64,000 nt of DNA from Candidatus Kuenenia stuttgartensis (GTDB lineage Bacteria; Pseudomonadota; Alphaproteobacteria; SMXS01): positions 1 to 64,000 of the forward strand of contig CALQFM020000012.1 of NCBI GenBank assembly GCA_943329845.2, given 5' to 3'. Made by a program: the position numbers and the translations under genes. The notes under the pieces are model-generated. The model was not told the origin of the DNA. It worked only from the letters and a program-made list of their open reading frames with translations, and made no database searches. Shown in pieces: positions 27,219-37,017 of this stretch; position 1 is the stretch's first letter; each line of letters opens with the position of its first letter.

Positions 27219-28430
27219 ATGATCTACCTCGCCTATCAATCCACGACCGACTTCATGGAGCCGTTCCGCGCGGCTGCCCAGGTCGCCGCATCCATGCTTG
27301 GCGCCAGCGGCTTCGGCGACAACTACTTCGTCCGCACCATGTCGGCGTCGTTCGAGCTGCTCAGCCGCACCAAGCTGACTCACGGCCGACCGTCGTACCA
27401 GCTCGATAAGGTGATGGTGGGCAACAGCGAGGTCGAGGTGGTCGAGGAAGCCGCCTTCGTGACGCCGTTCGGCACGCTGCTGCACTTCAAGAAGGATGTC
27501 GAATCGGCACAGCCCCGGGTTCTGGTCGTGGCGCCGCTGTCGGGCCATTTCGCCACATTGCTCCGCAATACAGTTGAGACCCTGCTGCCGGAAAATGACG
27601 TGTACATCACCGACTGGCACAACGCCCGCGACGTTCCGAAAGACGCCGGCGTGTTCGGCTTCGACGAGTATGTGGACCATGTCATCCAGTTTCTCGAGCA
27701 TATGGGGCCCGGCTCGCACGTCATCGCCGTCTGCCAGCCCTGCGTCCAGGTGCTCGCGGCCGCGTCGGTGATGGCGCAAACCGAGAACCCCGCCCAGCCG
27801 CTCAGCATGACGCTGATGGCCGGCCCCATCGACACGCGGATCAATCCCACCAAGGTCAACGAACTCGCGACCACCCACTCGATCAAGTGGTTCGAGAAGA
27901 ACCTGATTTCGCGGGTGCCGATGGGTTTCGCGGGTGCCGGGCGGAAGGTCTATCCGGGCTTTGTGCAGCTCACCGCGTTCATGAGCATGAACCTGGACCG
28001 GCACATCAAGGCGCACACCGACCTGTTCGACCACCTGGTGAACGGCGATGTCGAGAAGGCGGACGCGACCAAGGACTTCTACGACGAATATTTCGCCGTG
28101 CTCGACTTGTCGGCCGAGTTCTATCTTGAGACCGTCCAGCGCGTGTTCCAGGAAGCGCGGCTGGCCCAGGGCACACTCGAATGGCGCGGCATGAAGGTGG
28201 ATCCCTCGGCGATTCGCCGCACATCGCTGCTGACCGTCGAGGGCGAGCGCGACGACATCTGTGCTGTTGGCCAGACCATGGCTGCGCAGGATCTGTGCAG
28301 CAAGCTCCGTCCATACCGGAAGCGCCATCACATGCAGGCGGGCGTGGGCCACTACGGCGTGTTCAGCGGTCGCCGCTGGCAGAACCAGATCTATCCGCTG
28401 GTCCGCAACATGATGCTGGCCAGCGAATAG
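27219..28430 (+). CDS. phaZ: Intracellular polyhydroxyalkanoate depolymerase
   Basis: 403 residues. An alpha/beta hydrolase with a Cys nucleophile instead of Ser: VIAVCQPCVQVLAAASVM, as in the intracellular PHB depolymerases of Ralstonia type. Late Asp and His candidates are in TVEGERDDICAVGQ and GVGHYGVFSGRRW. It cleaves stored poly-3-hydroxybutyrate to shorter units for re-entry into acyl-CoA metabolism. It starts 272 bases after the divergent GST gene. No Shine-Dalgarno is close to the ATG, so translation may be weak or the start may differ. The leader region is AT-rich. Confidence 0.92.
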   Translation: MIYLAYQSTTDFMEPFRAAAQVAASMLGASGFGDNYFVRTMSASFELLSRTKLTHGRPSYQLDKVMVGNSEVEVVEEAAFVTPFGTLLHFKKDVESAQPRVLVVAPLSGHFATLLRNTVETLLPENDVYITDWHNARDVPKDAGVFGFDEYVDHVIQFLEHMGPGSHVIAVCQPCVQVLAAASVMAQTENPAQPLSMTLMAGPIDTRINPTKVNELATTHSIKWFEKNLISRVPMGFAGAGRKVYPGFVQLTAFMSMNLDRHIKAHTDLFDHLVNGDVEKADATKDFYDEYFAVLDLSAEFYLETVQRVFQEARLAQGTLEWRGMKVDPSAIRRTSLLTVEGERDDICAVGQTMAAQDLCSKLRPYRKRHHMQAGVGHYGVFSGRRWQNQIYPLVRNMMLASE

Positions 28431-28493
28431 GCGTCATCGATTTCTGATAAGTGATTTGTCGAACGGATGACGCGACAGGGGCGCGTTCAGCGG

Positions 28494-28527
28494 TTTGACA
28501 GTGTCTGGAGTTTGACGGTGTCTGGCG
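28494..28527. repeat. 17-bp direct tandem repeat, two units
   Basis: TTTGACAGTGTCTGGAG is followed at once by TTTGACGGTGTCTGGCG, differing at two positions. The next bases restart as TTT. Function unknown; it may be a duplication or an operator pair. Confidence 0.7.
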
Positions 28528-28560
28528 TTTAAAGACGCCTGGGATGGTCCGGAAATAAGT

Positions 28561-28596
28561 GGGGCGGTACAGCTAGAAAATTAACTGTGCCGCCCC
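28561..28596. other. Imperfect 12-bp hairpin with AT-rich loop
   Basis: GGGGCGGTACAG pairs with CTGTGCCGCCCC (one G-T pair) across a 12-base loop. It lies 130 bases after phaZ and lacks a T-run, so it is not a classical terminator. Confidence 0.5.
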
Positions 28597-29074
28597 GCAA
28601 CCCCAGTATTGGATCCGGCTATGGGCCGATAGCTCTCCGGATCCTCACCGCAATAGTGCTTGGGCCGGCAAAACGGCGGTGCGCGTACAGGGGCTGACCA
28701 AATTCGCAAATAGTTAAACGTTGAACCCCGTCAGTGTGCGTTCGCTCCGGTCGCCAGCGCCTTGCGCCTGGCTTTGCCTTCGGGATCTCCAATCATGACA
28801 ACAGGAGTTCCGTTAGCGTCGTATTACCGGAGGGACCGCACTTCACGTGGCTCCCACACGGTTCAAACATGCCGCGAAATGTCCCCAATCGCAAGAGGAT
28901 TCACGCGATCCGTCTTCAAAAAACGGCAAAGATTGGGCAAAGCCATGTCTGCCGTCGTGCTTTTACGGCGCCTCGAGGGCCCCTTAACCGAAATCCGTAA
29001 AATTCTAAGGGTCTGGATTACCGAATCCGGCGACCGGCAAATGCCGATTCGCGGCGCACCGCCAGCGGGCCTCG

Positions 29075-29221
29075 TCAAGGGACGGGGTTGCTGCCGAGAT
29101 GGGCCGTGGCGGGGCTGTATTCGGGCGGCGGATCCTCATGCATCATCTGGGCGAACGGCATGGCGCTAAAGCCGAGCAGGAAGCCGGCGAGCAGGATGAT
29201 TCCAATTGATTTGAATGGCAT
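29075..29221 (-). CDS. Small predicted membrane or secreted protein (48 aa)
   Basis: 48 residues with AGGGGG upstream of the ATG. It has a basic start (MPFKS), one hydrophobic helix (IGIILLAGFLLGFSAMPFA) and a short tail rich in Pro and acidic residues (MHEDPPPEYSP). This is either a signal peptide followed by a short secreted peptide or a single-pass membrane protein. I do not recognise it. It lies alone between an intergenic stretch and the dienoyl-CoA isomerase gene. Confidence 0.6.
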   Translation of the reverse strand: MPFKSIGIILLAGFLLGFSAMPFAQMMHEDPPPEYSPATAHLGSNPVP

Positions 29222-29382
29222 CCGAGACCCCCTAGCCCACGAATCGCCGCATTGACCGCAGTCATGCTGACTCGAAGAAAGCGCGCCGATCAACCGAAAA
29301 GAATCGGCCTTAGGATGCGTCTGCCAAGGCGTTGGGCCGGCGCGTGCAATGTCTCGCACCGGCGGCAATCCGCGAGTCGCGG

Positions 29383-30231
29383 TCAGTCGTCGTGGGGCCT
29401 GCGGTTGGGGGCAACGGGGTACAGGTTGGCGAAGCTGGCGTCGCGCTTCTCGCGGAACGCGGTGACGCCCTCGCGCAGATCACGACCGCCGACAAGCGTC
29501 GCCGCGGTCCAGATCGCCACATAGTTGAGGCTGTCGGCGACGCTGTGGTCGCGGGCGTAGTTCATCAGTTCCTTGGAGCCGTGGACGGCGAGCGGCGATT
29601 TCCCGGCAATTCCCCGGGCGATCTCCATGACCGCCGCAATCATGTCCTCATGTGTGTCATAGACCTTGTTGACGTACCCCACGTCCCTCGCTTCGTCGCC
29701 ATACATGCGGCGGCCGGTGAACGCCAGTTCGCGGGCGATCCCGGCGGGAATCAGGCGCGGCAGGCGCTGCAGCGTGCCCAGGTCCGGCGCCATGCCGATA
29801 TTCACTTCCTGAACCACGAAGAACGCATCCTTCGTGCAATAGCGCATGTCGGCGCAGACGGTCATGTCGAGGCCGCCGCCGACGCACGCGCCCTGGATGG
29901 CGGCGAGCACCGGATAGCGGCATCTTTCGATTCGGCTCAGCCGGTCGTGCAGATCGAGCAGATGGCGGCGGAACGCCTCGCGCTTGCGTCCCTCGTCCTC
30001 GTCGCTGAGCGCGTTGAGGCTCTTGAACGAGTTGAGGTCGAGGCCGGCGCAGAAGTGCTTGCCGGTCGACGACAGCACCACCACGCGCACGTCGTCGCGC
30101 GCCTCGATGGCCTCGAACGCGGCGGGAAACTCCACCCAGAAGTCCGGGTTGAGGCTGTTGAACGCGTCGGGACGGTTCAGGATCACGTGAGCGATCTGGT
30201 CCTTCACCTCTAGCTTGACGGCTTTGGGCAT
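29383..30231 (-). CDS. Crotonase-family enzyme, delta(3,5)-delta(2,4)-dienoyl-CoA isomerase-like
   Basis: 282 residues of the crotonase fold. KHFCAGLDLNSFKSL forms the oxyanion-hole region and AIQGACVGGGLDM the second Gly-rich segment. VQEVNIGMAPDLGTLQRLP carries Glu and Asp at the spacing of the two catalytic acids of ECH1-type dienoyl-CoA isomerases. These move the double bonds of odd-position unsaturated acyl-CoA so beta-oxidation can continue. It sits downstream of the beta-oxidation genes and is separated from them by a hairpin repeat. The call over plain enoyl-CoA hydratase rests on the Glu/Asp pattern. Confidence 0.85.
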   Translation of the reverse strand: MPKAVKLEVKDQIAHVILNRPDAFNSLNPDFWVEFPAAFEAIEARDDVRVVVLSSTGKHFCAGLDLNSFKSLNALSDEDEGRKREAFRRHLLDLHDRLSRIERCRYPVLAAIQGACVGGGLDMTVCADMRYCTKDAFFVVQEVNIGMAPDLGTLQRLPRLIPAGIARELAFTGRRMYGDEARDVGYVNKVYDTHEDMIAAVMEIARGIAGKSPLAVHGSKELMNYARDHSVADSLNYVAIWTAATLVGGRDLREGVTAFREKRDASFANLYPVAPNRRPHDD

Positions 30232-30268
30232 AGTGCTTTCCTGTCAGTGATTTACGCTCACGGCGATT

Positions 30269-30360
30269 GCCCCTCACCCTACCCTCTCCCAGAGGGAGAG
30301 GGAAAGAAATGGCACACTCCATAGAACCCTCTCCCATTGGGAGAGGGTAGGGTGAGGGGC
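30269..30360. repeat. Paired-hairpin inverted repeat (REP/BIME-like)
   Basis: A 23-bp perfect inverted repeat with arms 30269-30291 and 30338-30360 (GCCCCTCACCCTACCCTCTC pattern). Each arm is also followed by its own short stem (CCCTCTCCC with GGGAGAGGG). So two small hairpins lie head to head, 46 bases apart. This sort of element is common between proteobacterial genes. Here it lies between two co-directional minus-strand genes and may stabilise or attenuate the mRNA. Confidence 0.88.
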
Positions 30361-30371
30361 GTTGTCTCCGC

Positions 30372-32534
30372 TTACTCCGCCGCTGCCTTCGCCTTCCGCC
30401 CGTAGAAGGTTTCGCCCCTGGCCGCCATGTCGCGCAGCAGCTTGGGCGGGGCGAATCGGGCGCCGTATTGCTGGGCGAGGCGGTCGCACTCGCGCACGAA
30501 CGCCTCGACACCTACCGCGTCGATCAGGCTGAACGGCCCGCCGGTGAACGGCGCGAAGCCCCAGCCGAAGATCGCGCCGATATCGCCGTCGGCGGGATCG
30601 GTCAGCACGTTCTCCTCGAGGCAGCGGGCGGCTTCCACCGCCTGCCGGTAGAGGAAGCGCTTCTTCACCTCGGCCACGTCGGGCTGGTCGGCGGCGGACG
30701 GCCAGTTTTCGGTCAGGCCGGGCCACAGGAACTTCTTCCCGCCTTCCGGATACTCGTAATAGCCCTTGCCGGCCTTCTTCCCGAGGCGGCCCAGTTCCAT
30801 CAGCTTGTCGACGATGTGGTCACCCGGTGCGGGCTTGTAAGCGTCACCGAGATCCTTCTTGGTCTGCTCGCGGACCTTGTAGCCCAGCTCGATCGACACC
30901 GCGTCGCCCACGTCGAGCGGCCCGACCGGCATGCCGGCCTGCTTGCCGCCATTTTCGATCAGCGCCGGGACCAGCCCGTCCGCCAGCATGGCGAGGCCTT
31001 CGGCCACATAGGTGCCGAAGCAGCGCGAGGTGTAGAAGCCGCGGCTGTCGTTGACCACGATCGGCGTCTTGCGGATCTGGCCCACATAGTCCATGGCGCG
31101 GGCCAGCGTCTCCTGCGAGGTTTCCTTGCCCATGATGATCTCGACCAGCGGCATGCGGTCGACGGGCGAGAAGAAGTGCAGGCCGATGAAGTCCTGCGGA
31201 CGCGAGAAGCTCTTGGCCAGCCCGGTGATCGGCAGGGTCGAGGTGTTGGAGGCGAACACCGGCAGGTTGGGGATCGCAGCCTCGGTCTTGCGGGTGACGC
31301 CGTCCTTGATCTCGCGGTTCTCGAACACCGCCTCGATCACCAGGTCGCAGCCCTTCAGGTCGTCATAGGACGTGGTCGGCTTGATGCGGTCGAGCAAGGC
31401 CTGGCCCTTCTCGGCGTTGACCTTGCCGCGCTGTACGCCCTTGTCGACCAGGCCCTGCGAATAGGCCTTGCCCTTCTCGGCGGCCTCGATGGTGGTGTCG
31501 AGCAGGATCACGTCCATGCCGGCCTGGGCGGACACATAGGCGATGCCCGCGCCCATCATGCCGGCGCCCAGCACGCCCAGCGTCTTCACCTGGAACTTGT
31601 CGACGCCCTTCGGCCGGCGGGCCAGCTTGTCGGCCGCCTGCTTGTTGAGGAACAGTGAGCGGATCATGGCCTTCGATGACGGATCCATCATCAGCTTGGT
31701 GAAGTAGCGGCTCTCGATCCTGAGCGCGGCGTCCATCGGCACCTGATGGCCTTCATAGACACAGGACAGGATCGCCTGGACCGCCGGATAGTTGCCCAGC
31801 GTCTCCTTCTGCACCATGGCGTTGCCGCCGGTGAAGGTCTGGACGATGCCCGGGTTGAAGGCGCCTTCGCCGCCCGGCACCTTGAAGCCTTTCTTGTCCC
31901 AGGGCTGGACCGGATCGCCCTTTTCCCTGATCCACGCCTTGGCGCGGGCGACGATCTCGGAAAGCGGCGCCAGCTCGTGGACCACGTTGCCGGCCTTGGC
32001 TTGCTGGGGCGAGATGGAGTCGCCCTTAACCAGCAGCATTAACGATGCCTGCACGCCCATCAGGCGGGGCAGGCGCTGGGTGCCGCCGCCGCCGGGGAGC
32101 AGGCCTACCTTCACCTCGGGCAGGGCGAGCTGGATCTTCGGATCGTCGGCGCAGACCCGGTAGTGGCAGGCGAGCGTGATCTCGAGGCCGCCGCCCATGG
32201 CGAGGCCGTTGATCGCCGCGGCGAACGGCTTGCCGCAGGTCTCCATGCGGCGCATCTGGCCGTTCATGGCATAGGCGGCCTTGAACATATCGGCGACCGA
32301 GGCGCTGCCGGCCTGCGAGCCCAGCATGTCGAGGTCGGCGCCAGCGAGGAACGCGGGCTTGCCGGAGGTGATGACCGCGCCCTTGATGGCCGGGTCGGTG
32401 GCGACCTTCTCGATCAGTTCGGACAGGTCGCGCGAGACCGCGGCGTTGATCACGTTCATGGACCGGCCGGGCAGGTCGATGGTGAGGAGGGCGATGCCGT
32501 CGCTATCGACCTCGAACTTGATGGTTACGGTCAT
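30372..32534 (-). CDS. fadB: Fatty-acid oxidation multifunctional protein: enoyl-CoA hydratase/3-hydroxyacyl-CoA dehydrogenase
   Basis: 720 residues. Residues 1-190 form a crotonase domain with [18 protein letters not shown] and [20 protein letters not shown], where the two catalytic Glu are kept. Residues about 310-490 form the NAD-binding domain ([20 protein letters not shown]), then [16 protein letters not shown] with the catalytic His, and [19 protein letters not shown]-terminal dehydrogenase helical domain completes it. It hydrates trans-2-enoyl-CoA and oxidises the L-3-hydroxy product. It lies between the thiolase and the isomerase-like gene in one operon, in the expected order. Annotated as FadB or FadJ type. 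Confidence 0.93.
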   Translation of the reverse strand: MTVTIKFEVDSDGIALLTIDLPGRSMNVINAAVSRDLSELIEKVATDPAIKGAVITSGKPAFLAGADLDMLGSQAGSASVADMFKAAYAMNGQMRRMETCGKPFAAAINGLAMGGGLEITLACHYRVCADDPKIQLALPEVKVGLLPGGGGTQRLPRLMGVQASLMLLVKGDSISPQQAKAGNVVHELAPLSEIVARAKAWIREKGDPVQPWDKKGFKVPGGEGAFNPGIVQTFTGGNAMVQKETLGNYPAVQAILSCVYEGHQVPMDAALRIESRYFTKLMMDPSSKAMIRSLFLNKQAADKLARRPKGVDKFQVKTLGVLGAGMMGAGIAYVSAQAGMDVILLDTTIEAAEKGKAYSQGLVDKGVQRGKVNAEKGQALLDRIKPTTSYDDLKGCDLVIEAVFENREIKDGVTRKTEAAIPNLPVFASNTSTLPITGLAKSFSRPQDFIGLHFFSPVDRMPLVEIIMGKETSQETLARAMDYVGQIRKTPIVVNDSRGFYTSRCFGTYVAEGLAMLADGLVPALIENGGKQAGMPVGPLDVGDAVSIELGYKVREQTKKDLGDAYKPAPGDHIVDKLMELGRLGKKAGKGYYEYPEGGKKFLWPGLTENWPSAADQPDVAEVKKRFLYRQAVEAARCLEENVLTDPADGDIGAIFGWGFAPFTGGPFSLIDAVGVEAFVRECDRLAQQYGARFAPPKLLRDMAARGETFYGRKAKAAAE

Positions 32535-32556
32535 TGTCTTGCTCCCGATTCGGCGC

Positions 32557-33762
32557 TCAGACGCGCTCGATGATGGTGGCGGTGCCCATGCCGGCGCCGA
32601 TGCACAAGGTGATGAGCGCGGTGTTCAGGTCGCGCCGCTCCAACTCGTCCAGCACGGTGCCCAGGATCATGGCGCCGGTGGCGCCCAGCGGATGGCCCAT
32701 TGCGATGGCGCCGCCATTGACGTTGATCTGGTCGTGCGGGATGTCGAGCGCCTGCATGAAGCGCAGCACCACCGAGGCGAACGCCTCGTTCAGCTCCCAC
32801 AAATCGATGTCGTCCTTGCTCATGCCGGCGCGCTTCAGCGCCTTTTCTGCGGCGAAGGACGGGCCGGTCAGCATGATCGTGGGTTCGGATCCCACGTCGG
32901 CGAAGGCGCGGATGCGGGCGCGCGGCTTCCTGCCGATGGTGGCGCCGATTTCCCTGGTGCCGACCAATACGGCGGCCGAGCCGTCGACGATGCCAGAGCT
33001 GTTGCCGCCGTGATGCACATGGTTGAGCTTCTCGATCTCCGGGTAGCGGAGCTGGGCGACGGTGTTGAAGCCCAGCTCGCCCATGTCGACGAAGGACGGC
33101 TTCAGCGAGGCCAGCGACTGCATGGTGGTGTCGGGCCGCATGTGCTCGTCGTGGTCGAGCACGGTGAGGCCGAGGATGTCCTTCACCGGCATGATCGAGT
33201 GCTTGAAGTAGCCCTGCTCCCACGCATGGGCGGCGCGCTTCTGGCTTTCCACCGCATAGGCGTCCACGTCGTCGCGGCTGAAGCCGTACTTCGTTGCGAT
33301 AAGATCCGCGCCGATGCCCTGAGGCGCAAAGTGCGTCTTGATCGCCACCGACGGGTCCATGCTCCAGGCGCCGCCCGACGAGCCCATCGGCACGCGCGAC
33401 ATGCATTCCGTGCCGCCGCCGACCACCAGGTCCGACTGGCCGGACATGACCTTGGCCGCGGCAAGGTTGGTGGCGACGAGGCCCGAGGCGCAGAACCGGT
33501 TGACCTGCACGCCCGCCACATCCTCGGAATAGTCGGCGTTCAGCGCGGCGACGCGGGGCAGCACGGCGCCCTGCTCGGCGACCGGATCGACCACGCCCCA
33601 GATCACGTCGTCGACCAGCGAAGTGTCCAGGTTGCTGCGGTCACGCACCGCCTGGAGCACCTGCGTCGTCAGGCTGATCGGCGTGATCTCATGCAGGCTG
33701 CCGTCCTTCTTGCCGCGGCCTCGCGGGGTGCGGACGGTGTCGTAGATGAATGCATCTGCCAT
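32557..33762 (-). CDS. fadA: Acetyl-CoA C-acyltransferase (thiolase), beta-oxidation type
   Basis: 401 residues with the classical thiolase signature: [20 protein letters not shown] carries the nucleophilic Cys, ELNEAFASV the NEAF motif, [16 protein letters not shown] the His, and [15 protein letters not shown] the second Cys loop. It cleaves 3-oxoacyl-CoA to acetyl-CoA. It is 22 bases from the FadB-like gene and 26 from the FadE gene. Chain-length preference is not visible. The naming as FadA follows the operon. Confidence 0.93.
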   Translation of the reverse strand: MADAFIYDTVRTPRGRGKKDGSLHEITPISLTTQVLQAVRDRSNLDTSLVDDVIWGVVDPVAEQGAVLPRVAALNADYSEDVAGVQVNRFCASGLVATNLAAAKVMSGQSDLVVGGGTECMSRVPMGSSGGAWSMDPSVAIKTHFAPQGIGADLIATKYGFSRDDVDAYAVESQKRAAHAWEQGYFKHSIMPVKDILGLTVLDHDEHMRPDTTMQSLASLKPSFVDMGELGFNTVAQLRYPEIEKLNHVHHGGNSSGIVDGSAAVLVGTREIGATIGRKPRARIRAFADVGSEPTIMLTGPSFAAEKALKRAGMSKDDIDLWELNEAFASVVLRFMQALDIPHDQINVNGGAIAMGHPLGATGAMILGTVLDELERRDLNTALITLCIGAGMGTATIIERV

Positions 33763-33788
33763 GGGTCTGGTCCTTTGGGTGCGAATTG

Positions 33789-35579
33789 TCAGAAAGCGTC
33801 GGCGGGCAGGGCCATCAGGGACTCGCTGCCGGATTCGATCTTCTTCAGCAGGCTCCCGGTGTCCGGCAGCATGCGCTCGAAGAAGAAGCGGGCGGTGATC
33901 AGCTTGTGCTCGTAGAAGGCGGGATTTTCAGCGCCGCTCGCCAATTTGGACTGGGCGGCCTTGGCCATCATGCCCCAGACATGGCCCATGACGACCAGCG
34001 CCATCAGCCGCAGATAGTCGGACGCGGCGGCGCCCGCATTGTCGGGCTTGGTCAAGCCGTTCTGCATCAGCCACATGGTGGCCTGCTGCTGGCGGCCCAG
34101 CGCCTTTTCCAGCTCGCCGACCAGCGGGCCGAGCACGGCGTCGGCCTTGTTTTCCTTGATGAACGCGCCGACCTCGGCGAAGAACGCCTGGATGGCGCGC
34201 CCGCCGTTCATGCCCAGCTTGCGGCCGACAAGATCCATGGCCTGGACGCCGTTGGTGCCCTCGTAGATCGGGGCGATCCGGCTGTCGCGCAGGAACTGCT
34301 CGATGCCATTGTCCTGGATGAAGCCGTGTCCGCCCCAGGTCTGCACCGCAAGGCTGGCCACATCGACGCCCATGTCGGTGAAGTAGGCCTTGATGACAGG
34401 GGTCATCAGCGCCATGAAGTCGTCCGCCTTCTGGCGCACGGCCTCGTCGGGGTGGTGATGCAGCAGGTCCACCTGGAGACCGGCGATGGCGGCCAGCGCT
34501 CGGGCGCCCTCGGTGAAGGCGCGGCCGGTCATCAGCATGCGGCGGACGTCCGGGTGCACGATGATCGGATCGGCAGGACCGTCGGCGTTCTTCGGGCCGC
34601 TCAGGGCGCGGCCCTGGAGCCGGTCGCGGGCATAGGCGACGGCGTTCTGGTGCGCCACCTCGGCGATGCCCAGACCCTGGATGCCAACCCATAGCCGGGC
34701 CTCGTTCATCATGGTGAACATGGCGGGCATGCCCTTGTTGACCTCGCCGACCAGATAGCCGGTGGCGCCGTCATAGTTCATCACGCAGGTTGCGTTGGAA
34801 TGGATGCCCATCTTGTGCTCGATGGAGCCGCAGGCGACGCCGTTGCGGGCGCCGACGGAGCCGTCCGGGTTCACCAGGAACTTGGGCACGATGAACAGGC
34901 TGATGCCCTTGGTGCCGGCGGGTCCGCCGGGGATCTTGGCCAGCACAAGGTGGATGATGTTCTCCGACAGGTCATGCTCGCCCGCAGAGATGAAAATCTT
35001 GGTGCCGCTGATTTTATAGGTACCGTCGGCCTGCGGCTCGGCCTTGGTGCGGATCAGGCCCAGGTCGGTGCCGCAATGAGGCTCGGTCAGGTTCATGGTG
35101 CCGGTCCACTTGCCGGCGACCATGTTCGGCAGGTAGCGCTGCTTCAGCTCATCCGATGCGTGGGCGTCGATGGCCTCGACCGCGCTCTTGGTGAGGCCCG
35201 GATACATGGTGAAGCCCCAGTTGGCGGCGATCATCATCTCCGAGACCATGATGGCCAGCGTCTGTGGCAGGCCTTGGCCGCCATGCTCGGTCTTTGCCGT
35301 GAGGCTGCCCCAGCCGCTTTCCACATAGAGGTCGTAGGCCTCCTTGAAGCCCTTGGGCGTGGTGACCACGCCGTTGTCCCAATGGCAGCCTTCCGCGTCG
35401 CCGCTCTGGTTGATCGGGTGCAATACCTCGGACGCGACCTTGCCGGCTTCCTCCAGGATGGCGTCGACCAGGTCGGGGGAAACCTCCTCGAAGCAGGGCA
35501 GGTTGGCGTATTTGTCGAGGCCCAGGAGATCGTTGAGCACGAATTTGAAGTCGGCGATCGGCGCGTTGTAGACGGTCAT
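33789..35579 (-). CDS. Acyl-CoA dehydrogenase with C-terminal extension (FadE-like)
   Basis: 596 residues. It is longer than the usual 380-residue ACADs because of a C-terminal helical domain. It has [65 protein letters not shown] and [20 protein letters not shown]. The YEGT Glu, the catalytic base in this class, is kept. It makes trans-2-enoyl-CoA with electron-transfer flavoprotein as acceptor. The start overlaps the MerR regulator by ATGA, so the regulator is co-translated with the enzyme it probably controls. Confidence 0.92.
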   Translation of the reverse strand: MTVYNAPIADFKFVLNDLLGLDKYANLPCFEEVSPDLVDAILEEAGKVASEVLHPINQSGDAEGCHWDNGVVTTPKGFKEAYDLYVESGWGSLTAKTEHGGQGLPQTLAIMVSEMMIAANWGFTMYPGLTKSAVEAIDAHASDELKQRYLPNMVAGKWTGTMNLTEPHCGTDLGLIRTKAEPQADGTYKISGTKIFISAGEHDLSENIIHLVLAKIPGGPAGTKGISLFIVPKFLVNPDGSVGARNGVACGSIEHKMGIHSNATCVMNYDGATGYLVGEVNKGMPAMFTMMNEARLWVGIQGLGIAEVAHQNAVAYARDRLQGRALSGPKNADGPADPIIVHPDVRRMLMTGRAFTEGARALAAIAGLQVDLLHHHPDEAVRQKADDFMALMTPVIKAYFTDMGVDVASLAVQTWGGHGFIQDNGIEQFLRDSRIAPIYEGTNGVQAMDLVGRKLGMNGGRAIQAFFAEVGAFIKENKADAVLGPLVGELEKALGRQQQATMWLMQNGLTKPDNAGAAASDYLRLMALVVMGHVWGMMAKAAQSKLASGAENPAFYEHKLITARFFFERMLPDTGSLLKKIESGSESLMALPADAF

Positions 35580-36004
35580 TCCGCGACACTCCTCAGCTTG
35601 GCGTTATGTTTGCGCCGGATCTCGTCCAGCGGCGTGCCGGCCTTCCAGTCTTCCAGGAGGCGGCAGAAATTTGCGAGTTCGTCGATGGTGGCGTCCAGGT
35701 CGGCACGCTGGCTTTCCAGCGCGGTCAGCCGGTCACGGCACTTTTCCAGGGTCACGACCCGTTGGGTCTCACGGCCGTCGCCCAGGTCGTACAGGTTGAG
35801 CATCTCGGTGATGTCGGCGAGCGTGAAACCGACGCGGCGGCCGCGGAGAATCCAGGCGAGGCGAGCCCGGTCGCGGCTGTCGTAGATGCGGTTCTGGCCA
35901 TCGCGCTGCGGGGTCACCAGACCCTCGTCCTCGTAGAAGCGGATCGTCCGGGGCGTCACCCCGAACTCCTTGGCGAGCTCCGATATGGTCCAGGTCTGCG
36001 ACAC
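35576..36004 (-). CDS. MerR-family transcriptional regulator of the beta-oxidation operon
   Basis: 142 residues, first gene of the beta-oxidation operon. The MerR winged helix is plain (ISELAKEFGVTPRTIRFYED, EGLVTPQRDGQNRIY, RLAWILRGRRVGFTLADI), followed by a coiled coil (LEKCRDRLTALESQRADLDA). There are no metal-binding Cys clusters, so it senses an organic ligand. It resembles LiuR-type regulators of branched-chain and fatty-acid catabolism. A palindrome GTTTAC-N6-GTAAAC lies at 36050-36067 between -35 and -10 boxes, as expected for MerR-type promoters. Autoregulation is likely. Confidence 0.9.
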   Translation of the reverse strand: MSQTWTISELAKEFGVTPRTIRFYEDEGLVTPQRDGQNRIYDSRDRARLAWILRGRRVGFTLADITEMLNLYDLGDGRETQRVVTLEKCRDRLTALESQRADLDATIDELANFCRLLEDWKAGTPLDEIRRKHNAKLRSVAE

Positions 36005-36043
36005 GAAGGAATTTCCCGTTTCGATTCGGCCGGTGCGAAGGAA

Positions 36044-36072
36044 GATTTAGTTTACCTTTACGTAAACGTCAA
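36044..36072 (-). promoter_or_regulatory. MerR-operon promoter with operator between -35 and -10
   Basis: On the minus strand, TTGACG (36072-36067) is followed by 17 bases and TAAATC (36049-36044). The spacer holds the palindrome GTTTAC-N6-GTAAAC, with a 10-bp core TTTACGTAAA. This is the usual MerR arrangement. The MerR ATG is 40 bases downstream of the -10 box. Confidence 0.6.
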
Positions 36073-36164
36073 TACCTGGTTTCCGTGTTACTCGGTCCAC
36101 CATCGTGGTCTTGTCGCCGTGCGGTGTCTCGCTCATGCTCCGACGGCGCCATTGGGCTGACGGA

Positions 36165-37017
36165 ATGACAGCATACGACATCAGCGTCGCGATCTTCTCG
36201 GCCCGTGAAGCGCCGGACGTCCTTTATGGGACCGTCCGCGCCGCGGTCGAGGCAAGCCGCGGCTTCGCGGCCTGTTGCGACGTGATCGTGAACGGTCCGT
36301 CTGTCGTGCTGTCCAATAGCCTTCGAGACAGACTCGCGCAGGCTGGCAACGTGCTGCCGCCGGGCGTCGTGCTGAGGATCTTCCATGTCCCGGTGGCCGA
36401 CAAGGCCCATGCATGGAACGCCTATGTTCATTCGCTCTGGCCTGGCTCGGCGCTCGCCTTCTTCATCGACGGCTATGCCCGGGTGATGCCGGACGCGCTC
36501 ACCTCCATCAGCCGCGGCATGGGGGACGATCCCGATATCCTCGGAGGCACGGGCGTTCCGACCCACGGCCGGTCGGCCCTGCGGCTGCGCGAGCAGATGC
36601 TTCGGCAGCGCGGTGAAGTTTCGGATGGACCCGGCGCTCCACGACTGGAACGAGCGGCGCATATTCGTCGATGCGGGCGCGACCTGGACCGTCGCCGGGG
36701 CGACAGGCTCGCCGCTCGATGCCCTCACGGGCCAGTTCCGGCGGATGCTGCGCCAGGCCCAGGGCATGTTGGAGAACCGCGCCGTCCGGCAGCACCTCGC
36801 CATCGAGCATCGCAAGCCCGAAACACTGCCGGCAACCGCCCGGGCCATGGTCTCGGATTGGGTCGAGCGGCATGGCGACGAGGCGCGCGCGCTGTTCCGG
36901 CGGCATCCGCTCGCCTACCTGGCCTACCGGCGGTTTCCGTCCTGGCCGGCCGCGTCGGACGCGCCGCAGCCCGTGATGATAAGCCGGCTTCCGGCCGATG
37001 ACGGCGAGGGCGCATGA
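36165..37017 (+). pseudogene. Glycosyltransferase-like gene, disrupted by internal deletion/frameshift
   Basis: The first reading frame (MTAYDISVAIFSAREAPDVL through GTGVPTHGRSALRLREQML, about residues 1-147) reads like a GT-A glycosyltransferase N-terminal half with the DGYARV loop. At about 36600-36612 the homology jumps to another frame (VKFRMDPALHDWNERRIFVD and onward to the stop at 37017). The segment normally linking these (a GLHG/donor-binding region of tens of residues) is missing. So a deletion of some 90-120 bases, not a multiple of three, or a sequencing error, has broken the gene. The tail overlaps the next glycosyltransferase by ATGA, so the two were once coupled. Confidence 0.65.

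Larger units (their letters stand above)
28431..29074. other. 644-base region without a convincing gene
   Basis: Between phaZ and a small minus-strand gene. I see a 17-bp tandem repeat (28494-28527) and a hairpin (28561-28596); the remainder is mixed, with AT-richer patches near 28700-29030. The open frames at 28734-29169 lack family resemblance and good starts. A regulatory RNA or the remains of a lost gene could lie here; nothing decisive is visible. Confidence 0.4.

Noticed and set aside
28734-29169. Plus-strand frames of 88 and 135 codons after phaZ
   Set aside because: They overlap each other, lack starts with ribosome-binding sites and show no coding bias.
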